A DNA stretch of 64,000 nucleotides. Source: an uncultured Neokomagataea sp. (lineage in GTDB: Bacteria; Pseudomonadota; Alphaproteobacteria; Acetobacterales; Acetobacteraceae). Positions 18,225 to 25,134 of this stretch are shown here, in pieces. Within the stretch, counting starts at the first letter, position 1; each line of letters opens with the position of its first letter. Location: assembly GCF_946476835.1 (NCBI RefSeq), contig NZ_CAMKWA010000006.1, positions 90,325-154,324 on the forward strand, in the 5' to 3' direction. The notes beneath the pieces are model-generated. The model had not been told where the DNA came from. It saw only the letters and a list, made by a program, of their open reading frames with translations, and did not search any database. Made by a program: the position numbers and the translations under genes.

Positions 18225-18237
18225 GGCGTTTTTTTGT

Positions 18238-18301
18238 CCTTTAACACTTGAATAACATTAGGTGCAGCCGCTAAAGGGGCCCCACATAAATGTTGTAAAG
18301 G
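18238..18301 (+). promoter_or_regulatory. Nested inverted repeats pairing the mucR ribosome binding site
   Basis: CCTTTA (18238-18243) can pair with TAAAGG (18296-18301), which contains the mucR Shine-Dalgarno sequence. Inside it AACATT (18254-18259) pairs with AATGTT (18289-18294), and GGGGCCCC (18276-18283) lies in the loop. The arrangement would hide the ribosome binding site if the RNA starts upstream; this is inference. Confidence 0.4.
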
Positions 18302-18310
18302 ATTTAGGGT

Positions 18311-18718
18311 ATGTCACAAGAAATGGAAGCGCCGGACTTCAAGCATCTGACCGCGCAAATTGTCACGGCTTATGTATCTAACCACGATGTTGAAACAGAG
18401 ACGTTGCCATCTCTGATTCGCTCAGTGCACGAAGCGCTGGCAACTGTTGATGCGCCTGCAGAGCTTCCAGAAGAAAAGCCAGTTCCGGCTGTGCCTCTGA
18501 AGAAGTCAGTGTTCCCAGATTACATCGTGTGCTTGGAAGACGGTAAGAAGCTGAAGCTTCTGCGCCGCCACTTGAAGACGGTTTATAACATGACGCCACA
18601 AGAATATCGTGAGCGTTGGGGCCTGCCGCCAGAATACCCGATGGTTGCACCAAACTACGCAAGCCATCGTTCATCTTTGGCTCGCAAGATCGGTCTTGGC
18701 CGTCGTCGCGCAGGCTAA
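18311..18718 (+). CDS. MucR/Ros-family transcriptional regulator
   Basis: Zinc-finger DNA-binding regulator typical of Alphaproteobacteria, which controls polysaccharide, motility and cell-cycle genes in rhizobia, Brucella and Caulobacter. The C-terminal Ros domain is highly conserved: FPDYIVCLEDGKKLKLLRRHL, then YNMTPQEYRERWGLPPEYPMVAPNYA and a basic tail ending RKIGLGRRRAG. The N-terminal 60 residues are acidic and variable. Like other MucR proteins it may regulate itself. The leader contains paired elements over the ribosome binding site. A strong terminator follows, isolating it from fur. Confidence 0.92.
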   Translation: MSQEMEAPDFKHLTAQIVTAYVSNHDVETETLPSLIRSVHEALATVDAPAELPEEKPVPAVPLKKSVFPDYIVCLEDGKKLKLLRRHLKTVYNMTPQEYRERWGLPPEYPMVAPNYASHRSSLARKIGLGRRRAG

Positions 18719-18728
18719 TGACCTTCTT

Positions 18729-18764
18729 AAAAACCCGCTCCTATCACAGGGGCGGGTTTTTTTT
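18729..18764 (+). terminator. Rho-independent terminator after mucR
   Basis: CCCGCTCC (18734-18741) pairs with GGGGCGGG (18749-18756) with one G-U pair. A-rich 5' flank and a T8 tract extend it. It ends mucR transcription 50 bp before fur. Confidence 0.88.
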
Positions 18765-18813
18765 ATAATGAAGGCATTGGACAACAGGAACGTTTTTCGG
18801 CTAGGCCGCAAAT

Positions 18814-19347
18814 ATGGTCGCTGACACAAAAACTGCGGGCGCAGGGTCCCGCTTCCCTGCACGACAACCAGCTGGTGCTGGAGTCGTAGAGGATTCGCCG
18901 ATTGCTCGTCTCTGTGTGGAGAAGGGCTTGAAGATGACTGGTCAACGCCGGGTCATCGCTTATGTCCTTTCGACCGCAGATGATCACCCGGATGTGGAAG
19001 AGCTATACCGCCGCGCAACCGCGATTGATGGTCGCATTTCTGTCGCTACAGTTTATCGTACGGTACGCCTTCTGGAAGAGAAGGGGATCCTAGAGCGGCG
19101 CGACTTTGGTGGTGGCCGCGCGCGGTATGAAGCCAGCGATAATGGCCATCATTATCATTTGATTGATGTCGAGAGTGGCCATGTCGCAGAATTTGAAGAT
19201 GATGAGCCTGTTCGTTTGATGACGGAAATTGCCCGTCGTTTAGGCTTTGAACTTGTGTCACATCGCATTGAAATTTTTGGGCGTCGTATTCCTGATGCGA
19301 AACCTGAGAAAATTATTTCCTCAAAGAAAGATAAGAGCGGATCATGA
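18814..19347 (+). CDS. fur: Fur-family ferric uptake regulator
   Basis: Iron-responsive DNA-binding repressor. The winged helix contains MTGQRRVIAYVLSTADDHPDVEELYRRA and ISVATVYRTVRLLEEKGI. The metal/dimerisation domain has HHYHLIDVESGHVAEFEDDE. The CxxC structural zinc pairs of enterobacterial Fur are absent, as in many alphaproteobacterial Fur/Mur proteins. A roughly 25-residue N-terminal extension is variable. The last codons overlap the olsB ATG (ATGA), so iron regulator and lipid enzyme are translationally coupled. A candidate target site lies at 46446-46464 before the TonB receptor. Confidence 0.88.
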   Translation: MVADTKTAGAGSRFPARQPAGAGVVEDSPIARLCVEKGLKMTGQRRVIAYVLSTADDHPDVEELYRRATAIDGRISVATVYRTVRLLEEKGILERRDFGGGRARYEASDNGHHYHLIDVESGHVAEFEDDEPVRLMTEIARRLGFELVSHRIEIFGRRIPDAKPEKIISSKKDKSGS

Positions 19348-20279
19348 CAATAAAACCGACAGAGTTAGAGGTGCCGCCTTCCGTTCAGGAACGTGGAGAG
19401 CAAAAGGCCCATACGCTCGTCAGCAGCGAAGAAACTCGTCGGCAAATGGAAACACTGTCTACGCTGGCCTTGAACCGCGATGGCGGTTTTCAAGAAGTGC
19501 GTGGCGGGGCGTTGGGTGTGCGTCTGGCGGAAACAGATGCGGAGCGTGATGCTGCTCAGGCTCTGCGTTATCGTGTCTTCTTTGAAGAGATGGGGGCGCG
19601 ACCGGATGAACGGGCTTTGCGGACCAAGCGCGATGTTGATGAATTTGATGATGTGGCTGACCATTTATTGGTGATCGACCATAACATTTCTTCCGGTGCT
19701 GAAGGTGTGGTGGGGACCTATCGCCTCTTGCGCTCAGATGCAGCAGAGAAAGTCGGACGTTTTTATACGGCTTCAGAGTACGACATTTCCCCATTAACGG
19801 AATTTCCTGGTCGCCTTCTGGAAGTCGGCCGTTCATGCGTGGCGCGGGAATATCGTGGCCGTGCGGCTATGCCATTATTGTGGCAAGGTATTGCCTCTTA
19901 TATCTTCTTGCACCGGATTGATGTGCTTTTTGGTTGTGGCAGCCTGCCAGGTACCGATCCGGATGCCTTGGCTGACCAATTGACGTATCTGCATCATAAC
20001 CATCTCGCTCCGCCTGCGCTGCGTATTCGTGCGTTGGAAGAACGTTATGTTGAGATGTTGCGTAAAGACCCGCATTTCCTTGAGCCGCGTGCCTGTTTGA
20101 GCAAAATGCCGCCTTTGATTAAAGGCTATCTCCGCTTAGGCGGTTATGTGGGGGACGGTGCCGTTGTGGATGAGCAGTTCAATACAACGGATGTCGCGGT
20201 TCTGGTGAAGAGTGAGCTCCTCGCTGATAAGTACTATCGCCATTATGAGCGTCGCTTGCGTGACGCGCTCGATTCCTAA
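19344..20279 (+). CDS. olsB: OlsB-like ornithine acyl-ACP N-acyltransferase
   Basis: Catalyses the first step of ornithine lipid synthesis, transferring a 3-hydroxyacyl group from ACP to the alpha-amino group of ornithine. The GNAT-like core contains LEVGRSCVAREYRGRAA, LFGCGSLPGTDP and the C-terminal LIKGYLRLGGYVGDGAVVDEQFNTTDV, all typical of OlsB. There is a roughly 50-residue N-terminal extension. The partner O-acyltransferase OlsA is not in the window. The gene overlaps fur by four bases and a hairpin follows before lnt. Ornithine lipids are known membrane components of acetic acid bacteria linked to acid tolerance. Confidence 0.87.
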   Translation: MTIKPTELEVPPSVQERGEQKAHTLVSSEETRRQMETLSTLALNRDGGFQEVRGGALGVRLAETDAERDAAQALRYRVFFEEMGARPDERALRTKRDVDEFDDVADHLLVIDHNISSGAEGVVGTYRLLRSDAAEKVGRFYTASEYDISPLTEFPGRLLEVGRSCVAREYRGRAAMPLLWQGIASYIFLHRIDVLFGCGSLPGTDPDALADQLTYLHHNHLAPPALRIRALEERYVEMLRKDPHFLEPRACLSKMPPLIKGYLRLGGYVGDGAVVDEQFNTTDVAVLVKSELLADKYYRHYERRLRDALDS

Positions 20280-20292
20280 AGACAAACATGAG

Positions 20293-20318
20293 AGCGCCGC
20301 GTTTATTGTGGCGCTTTT
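20293..20318 (+). terminator. Probable terminator between olsB and lnt
   Basis: AGCGCCGC (20293-20300) pairs with GTGGCGCT (20308-20315), 8 bp including one G-U, followed by TTT. The tract is short, so partial read-through into lnt is likely. Confidence 0.5.
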
Positions 20319-20336
20319 GACTTTGAGGGTACGGTT

Positions 20337-21836
20337 ATGAACCCCACGCTTCCGCTCTCAGGCTGGCGATTTGGTGCGCTATTATTGGGGGGGGGAGCGC
20401 TGACCGCTTTGGCATTCCCGCCAGTGTGCTTTGTACCCGTGTTACCAATTGGCCTGTTGCTTTTGTACCGTGCGGCAGAAGATGCCGTGACGTGGAAGCA
20501 GGCGGCGTTATACGGGTTTTTGTTTGGGCTTGGCTTGCACACAGCAGGTCTTTATTGGCTCACAAATGCTATTTTAACACGTGTGCATGACTTTTGGTGG
20601 GTTCTACCCATCGCTGCGCCGGGTGTGGCCTGTGTGATTGCACCTTTGGTGGCTATTCCTGCGGTTGTATGTCGGTGGGTTCCTTCGGGGTGGCGGCGTG
20701 TCTTGATGTTTGCAGGAAGCTGGACCCTCGCCGATATGGCACGTGTTTTGCTGTTCTCCGGTTTTCCATGGAATCCTCTAGGAAGTGCCTTGGAAGTCTC
20801 CGGAGGGCTGGGTGATCTGCTGATACAACCCGCTTCAGTGATTGGGGTTGATGGTTTAACGCTCGCTGTTGTGTTGGCAGCTTTGACTGTGACGCGTGGC
20901 CGCCGTGGTTTTGCCTTGGTAAGTTGTGGTCTTGCGGCGTGGGTGGGGTGGTCTGCATGGCACATGCGCCATGTTGTGACGTTACCCGTTCAAAATCCGC
21001 GTGCTGTTGTAGTGCAAGGCAATGTTTCAGAAGATCAGATTTTAACGCGCGCTGTACGTGTTGAGAATTTTTTACGGTATCTCCGCCTAACCGCTCAGGG
21101 TGTTCATGCGGCTCAAGCGGCGGGGGATGATAAGCCTATTGTCGCGATCTGGCCGGAATCAGGTTTCCCGGGCATTTTGGATGAAGATGCAGCGGCACGA
21201 AGCTATATTGCGCGTGCTGCCGATGGTGCCATGACGATGGTGGGGTCCGATCGTGAGGCTCAGGGACATTGGTATAATAGCTTAGAGGTCGTGGACCAAA
21301 GCGGTAATATAGCGGCTGTTTATGACAAGAGCCGCTTGGTGCCTTTCGGTGAATATAAGCCTTGGATTGTTCCTTTTAACCTTTTGCCAGAAACGTTAAC
21401 GCCGGGTGAAGGCCTTAAGACACTCGATCAGCCCGGTATCGGCCGGGTTGGCCCAATGGTGTGCTACGAAGTGGTCTTCTCCGGTGCGGTCATTGCTACA
21501 CATCAACGCCCAAACTGGTTGGTGACGATTTCTAACGATGCATGGTTTGGCAATAGCGCCGGGCCGCGCCAGCATTTGGCAACAGGCCGTATGCGTGCGG
21601 TGGAGGAAGGTTTGCCGATGGTGTTTGCAAACAACACCGGTATTTCCGCCATTTATGATGGGCAAGGCCATGAAATGAAGCGATTAGGCTGGGGAGTGGC
21701 GCAAGAGATGGTCGCCGATATTCCATCGCCATTATCTCCAACCTTGTTTAGCCGTTTGGGACGGCACTTTCCTTTATGTCTTGCTGCCTTGTGTGTGTTG
21801 CTTGCGTTTATACCGAAGCGTCGCGTGAGGGTATGA
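20337..21836 (+). CDS. lnt: Apolipoprotein N-acyltransferase
   Basis: Inner-membrane enzyme that adds the third acyl chain to lipoproteins, the last step of their maturation. It has several N-terminal membrane helices followed by a periplasmic nitrilase domain. The catalytic triad is visible as E274 in WPESGFPG, K331 in YDKSRLVPFGEY and C376 in MVCYEVVF. Length 499 is typical. With lspA at 50 kb, two of the three lipoprotein-processing enzymes lie in this window. In many Alphaproteobacteria the gene follows corC; here it follows olsB. Confidence 0.95.
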   Translation: MNPTLPLSGWRFGALLLGGGALTALAFPPVCFVPVLPIGLLLLYRAAEDAVTWKQAALYGFLFGLGLHTAGLYWLTNAILTRVHDFWWVLPIAAPGVACVIAPLVAIPAVVCRWVPSGWRRVLMFAGSWTLADMARVLLFSGFPWNPLGSALEVSGGLGDLLIQPASVIGVDGLTLAVVLAALTVTRGRRGFALVSCGLAAWVGWSAWHMRHVVTLPVQNPRAVVVQGNVSEDQILTRAVRVENFLRYLRLTAQGVHAAQAAGDDKPIVAIWPESGFPGILDEDAAARSYIARAADGAMTMVGSDREAQGHWYNSLEVVDQSGNIAAVYDKSRLVPFGEYKPWIVPFNLLPETLTPGEGLKTLDQPGIGRVGPMVCYEVVFSGAVIATHQRPNWLVTISNDAWFGNSAGPRQHLATGRMRAVEEGLPMVFANNTGISAIYDGQGHEMKRLGWGVAQEMVADIPSPLSPTLFSRLGRHFPLCLAALCVLLAFIPKRRVRV

Positions 21837-21864
21837 GGACCGAAACACTACCCAAAAGTTAATA

Positions 21865-21893
21865 TTGACAATCTCAGGTTGTTTATTGATATT
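21865..21893 (+). promoter_or_regulatory. Sigma-70-like promoter of the XRE gene with flanking inverted repeat
   Basis: A consensus -35 TTGACA (21865-21870) is separated by 17 bases from a GATATT -10 (21888-21893). GGTTG (21877-21881) and CAACC (21898-21902) form an inverted repeat around the -10 element, a plausible autoregulatory site for the XRE protein. Confidence 0.55.
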
Positions 21894-21914
21894 TAAGCAA
21901 CCCAAAGGAGAGTT

Positions 21915-22451
21915 ATGTCAAAGCCTCAAGCGAAAACCGAGAGTAAAAACGTGGCAGGCTCCACGGACGTGCATATTGGCAACCGTATTCGTTTACGCCG
22001 TACGTTGATGGGGTTGTCGCAGGAAAGTCTGGGGGAAGCGCTGGGCGTCACCTTTCAGCAGGTGCAGAAATATGAGCGCGGAGCTAATCGCGTCAGTGCT
22101 AGCCGGCTTTTCGAGTTGGCGCAGGCGCTCGATGTGCCAGTTGGATTTTTCTATGATGGGCAACCACAGGCAGAAGTGCAGAAAGAGCAACTGACCACGC
22201 CGGAATTGTTTGCATCACCGCCGGTTACGGCACCTTTAGGCTTCGCGGAGACACAGGCCGGTTTTGGTGGGCCGCCCCCAAGCGTTCCAAAGCCGCAAAG
22301 CCTTTTTAAGCCCTCAGAAGATGAGGCCGCGTTATTCAGTAAACGGGAAACGGTGGATTTAGTGCGTGCTTATTACCGCATTCCTGATCAGGGCGTGCGT
22401 AAGCGCATGCTTGATCTCATACGCAGTATGGCAGCGTCGGAAGAAGTATAA
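21915..22451 (+). CDS. XRE-family helix-turn-helix regulator
   Basis: A 178-residue regulator with a Cro/CI-type HTH near the N-terminus (IGNRIRLRRTLMGLSQESLGEALGVTFQQVQKYERGANRVSASRL, about 19-63). A Pro/Gln-rich linker and a conserved C-terminal segment (VDLVRAYYRIPDQGVRKRMLDLIRSMA) follow. This architecture is the alphaproteobacterial regulator usually found between lnt and metK; metK itself is absent here. The ribosome binding site AAAGGAGA is strong. Targets are unknown. Confidence 0.88.
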   Translation: MSKPQAKTESKNVAGSTDVHIGNRIRLRRTLMGLSQESLGEALGVTFQQVQKYERGANRVSASRLFELAQALDVPVGFFYDGQPQAEVQKEQLTTPELFASPPVTAPLGFAETQAGFGGPPPSVPKPQSLFKPSEDEAALFSKRETVDLVRAYYRIPDQGVRKRMLDLIRSMAASEEV

Positions 22452-22525
22452 TCGGGGCCAATAAGACCGCAGGATAGATCAGGGAGCGCCTGTGGTTGCG
22501 CTCCCACCGGGAGAAATGGCCCGCT

Positions 22526-23188
22526 CTATTCGCGGCGCAATACGCGATCATTCACAAAGGATGACAGCTTGCCCGCCTTGTAGTCAGCGCGCAGGCGGTC
22601 TTCATCATATTCATCTCGTACCCAGTCGAGAAAGGGAAGTCGGCCTTCTGCTTCGGCCTTATAGCGCATGAAAAAGGCATCCAGAATCCCGGTGCGGGAA
22701 CGGTTGAAATGCCCAAAGCGCCAGTGCAACTGGTTGAGCGCATCATCCGCCGTACCGCCTTCAAACATGAGCACGAGGCCGGAGGCTAGTCCTGCTCGGT
22801 CTGCGCCGGACTTACAGTGCATGAGCATGGGGAAGGTAATACCGCGATACATCTCCGCAAAGCGCAGGATACGGTCCCGGTGCGGAGCACCACGGCTTTC
22901 AAAGGCCATGTCCAGATGCTCAAGCCCTAAACGCGCACTGGCACGGCGTGAGAGCGCGTCAGAGCCACATTTGCGATGCCCGCGCAGGTTCACCAGTGTT
23001 TTGATGCCGAGGCGCCTCTGAAGGCTGCGGAGGCGTGCTGGCGTGGGGTGATTACAGCGCCATACCTTGCCGGGTATAACAGCGGAGAGATTGGTCCAGA
23101 TGAGGCGGAAAATGGAGTGATCAACAAAGAGGCTATCGCGCCACGCTCGGCGGCGATCGGCTGCGGAGGTAATCCGGCCTTCGAACAT
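22526..23188 (-). CDS. Cysteine-dependent tyrosine/dual-specificity phosphatase-like protein
   Basis: The signature HCX5R loop is complete as MHCKSGADRAGLASG (C125, R131), so phosphatase chemistry is expected. The upstream general acid is not certain; aspartates near residues 93 and 105 are candidates. The 220-residue protein is rich in Arg and has no signal peptide, so it should be cytoplasmic. The segment IKTLVNLRG (about 62-70) matches the start of DSP/Siw14-like folds. It is divergent from a small lipoprotein gene. Substrates could be phosphoproteins, phosphoinositides or other phospho-compounds; nothing nearby decides. Confidence 0.75.
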   Translation of the reverse strand: MFEGRITSAADRRRAWRDSLFVDHSIFRLIWTNLSAVIPGKVWRCNHPTPARLRSLQRRLGIKTLVNLRGHRKCGSDALSRRASARLGLEHLDMAFESRGAPHRDRILRFAEMYRGITFPMLMHCKSGADRAGLASGLVLMFEGGTADDALNQLHWRFGHFNRSRTGILDAFFMRYKAEAEGRLPFLDWVRDEYDEDRLRADYKAGKLSSFVNDRVLRRE

Positions 23189-23291
23189 CAGATGTTCCTT
23201 ATTTCTGGAGCGACAGATGCCGCACGTTGAATGTTTTGTCTCACTCCACAGGAGGATGCGTCAACGGTGCGAAGCTGCTATTTTGATTCGC

Positions 23292-23690
23292 ATGATGTTT
23301 GCCCCGCGCCGTAAGCCTTTTGTGATTCTTCCGTTGATGACGCTGCTGTCCGGCTGTGCGCTGGGCTCATCGTTCCAATCGCCGCCCGCAGATATGATTT
23401 CAACAATCCCGCCAGACCCGGTGCCGCGCCGTCATATTCTGCCGCCGGGCGTGACGGCAGGGCGCATCATTCCACCCATGCCGATGCCACCGGGCGCGGG
23501 TGTTGAATTGGCCGGGGATGGGTCGCAGCATGCACCCTCGGCAGACAGCGCCCCACCGTCAGGGGGGATGAGCTTTGGCACGGGAGATGGCAACGGCCAG
23601 TCAACCGACATAACCCCACGCCCCGCTGTGCCTGATACGGAAGTCTCTTATGGCCACAGAGGCGCAACAGTGTCTGCGCCGGGACAGTGA
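23292..23690 (+). CDS. Small proline-rich lipoprotein, function unknown
   Basis: ATG 23292 gives a compact lipoprotein signal (basic MMFAPRRKPF, hydrophobic core, lipobox LSGC at residue 22). In-frame starts at 23217 and 23256 are possible. The latter is directly preceded by AGGAGG but with no spacing. The mature part of about 110 residues is low-complexity: Pro/Gly/Ser/Met-rich with PPMPMPPGAG and no recognisable domain. It is predicted to be anchored in the envelope. The divergent phosphatase gene starts about 100 bp away. I recognise no family. Confidence 0.6.
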   Translation: MMFAPRRKPFVILPLMTLLSGCALGSSFQSPPADMISTIPPDPVPRRHILPPGVTAGRIIPPMPMPPGAGVELAGDGSQHAPSADSAPPSGGMSFGTGDGNGQSTDITPRPAVPDTEVSYGHRGATVSAPGQ

Positions 23691-23890
23691 GGGGCTGCTA
23701 TGGGGGGATAGTGGAATGTCTGCTAGCAGGCAGAAAAATTAGCAAAGCTGTCATTGACATGAACAAACATTACGACAACTGGACACAAAATTAGCCGAGA
23801 TATTCCTGACTGTACAATAATAACGAAGTATGTTCCCAGTATATATATGCTTGCGACAGACTTTTTTTGATGAAAGTTTAAGAGACGACA

Positions 23891-24922
23891 ATGAATGCCG
23901 AAATTTGGCAGAGACTTTTAATGCTTGAGAGCCGCGATGTGGTCGACCGCAGCTATTTTAAGATTCATGGGCGCCAACTCTCTGCTCGTCGGTCAAAAGA
24001 GATCAGTGCCGCAGCCCGGCAAGCGCGGGAGTTTTTCCGTAATGCTGTCGGCGCTGATTTTTCTGTAAAGCCGCTTCTCACCTTTTATGGTGTTGCTAGT
24101 CTTTCGCGCTCTCTGACTTTGATTTTCCGAATTGAAAACGGGGAAGAGGGGCTCAGTCGTGGTCATGGATTAGAAACCGTTCAGTGGTCGGAGACACTTT
24201 CAAAATCGGTTTCAAATGGTTTACTTTCTCTCGGCAGTCTACGAGTCCGGACCTGTAAAGGTTTGTTTGCTGACCTCATACGCGAAACTCAAAATCTACT
24301 TTGTGTCCATGCTAACTCAGCAGCAGTTCAGGGACGACTATGCTATAATATTCCCCCTTTTGGATTTGAGGTGAGCTTATTAGAATTATTGGAGCGTCTA
24401 CCTGATCTTAGCGCCGATGCCGCTGCCTTGGAAAATAGCACGCGATACGCGATCGTGCATAATATAACTTTCAGTAAGGAAAATGGTTTCTGCGCAGACG
24501 TTAACGCCGCCGGCTTTGAGCGCTTTCGGCAAAGCTATGAAGATGCGGGGTTTCTTATAACGAGCAATGGCACGACCGCAACGCTCACAGGATCGGCCGA
24601 ACTCTTCTCCAGAGAACAGCCCCAGCTCATTCACACCTACATCCAGAAAAATTTCGGCTTAATTCCACAAATTTTCATCGCGGATTACTTTAAAAACAGA
24701 GCTTGTCTCTCCCAGCTCAGCATTGTCTATCTCCTGTCTTTCTTTCTCGGCATGCTCTGTCGTTATTTTCCGACACACTGGATATCACTTATTCAAGGGG
24801 AAAAAGGTGACGCCTATTGGCCGATCCTCAATCGGGCGCAACATTGTGTGGAAAAAGCTTTCCCTGAACTTGTAGTCGAGATGCTACAATACGTTTTGGA
24901 ATCTGAATTAAAAAAGAAATGA
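23891..24922 (+). CDS. YaaC-like protein, function unknown
   Basis: The N-terminal third matches the YaaC family (named after a Bacillus subtilis gene of unknown role): DRSYFKIHGRQLSARRSKEI, then AARQAREFFRNAV and KPLLTFYGVASLSRSLTL. The C-terminal half includes a hydrophobic helix (QLSIVYLLSFFLGMLCRYFP) and a closing helical segment. There is no signal peptide, so it is probably cytoplasmic. The gene is alone, with A/T-rich flanks of about 200 bp on both sides. Its codon choice (more CTC, ATA, AAA and TTC) looks unlike the neighbours, pointing to acquisition by transfer. YaaC-like proteins are patchily distributed, and a defence or stress role is only a guess. Confidence 0.65.
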   Translation: MNAEIWQRLLMLESRDVVDRSYFKIHGRQLSARRSKEISAAARQAREFFRNAVGADFSVKPLLTFYGVASLSRSLTLIFRIENGEEGLSRGHGLETVQWSETLSKSVSNGLLSLGSLRVRTCKGLFADLIRETQNLLCVHANSAAVQGRLCYNIPPFGFEVSLLELLERLPDLSADAAALENSTRYAIVHNITFSKENGFCADVNAAGFERFRQSYEDAGFLITSNGTTATLTGSAELFSREQPQLIHTYIQKNFGLIPQIFIADYFKNRACLSQLSIVYLLSFFLGMLCRYFPTHWISLIQGEKGDAYWPILNRAQHCVEKAFPELVVEMLQYVLESELKKK

Positions 24923-24924
24923 TG

Positions 24925-24948
24925 TACCTCAGACGAGAGGTATATTTT
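24925..24948 (+). terminator. Weak terminator-like hairpin after the YaaC-like gene
   Basis: TACCTC (24925-24930) pairs with GAGGTA (24937-24942) across a 6-nt loop, followed by TATTTT. Short stem, so modest confidence. Confidence 0.4.
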
Positions 24949-25039
24949 GGAATAGATTTTTTAATAAACAAGCTTACTTTTCTTCATTTTAAAAGGGAGC
25001 ATTTGATCGATCTCGGTCAATGAAAAAATCTGCGAGACG

Positions 25040-25056
25040 TTTCCGCTTTGCGGAAA
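25040..25056. repeat. Short perfect hairpin in the YaaC-dehydrogenase gap
   Basis: TTTCCGC-TTT-GCGGAAA forms a 7-bp stem with a triloop. There is no U-tract on either strand. Role unknown. Confidence 0.4.
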
Positions 25057-25099
25057 GATGTTTAGAAAGCCTTATGAGCAACATGAAGGCGAAACCGGT

Positions 25100-25125
25100 C
25101 TCCCCAGAATAAAACGCCTGGGGAG
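25100..25125 (-). terminator. Hairpin after the dehydrogenase operon
   Basis: CTCCCCAG (25100-25107) pairs perfectly with CTGGGGAG (25118-25125) across a 10-nt loop, ten bases after the cytochrome stop. The position fits a terminator of the minus-strand operon, but no U-tract follows. Confidence 0.5.
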
Positions 25126-25134
25126 TAACCTCGC

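Noticed and set aside
25004..25021. FNR-like TTGAT-type sequence after the YaaC gene
   Set aside because: Only four bases of each half-site agree and it lies downstream of one gene and downstream of the convergent operon, so no promoter is served.
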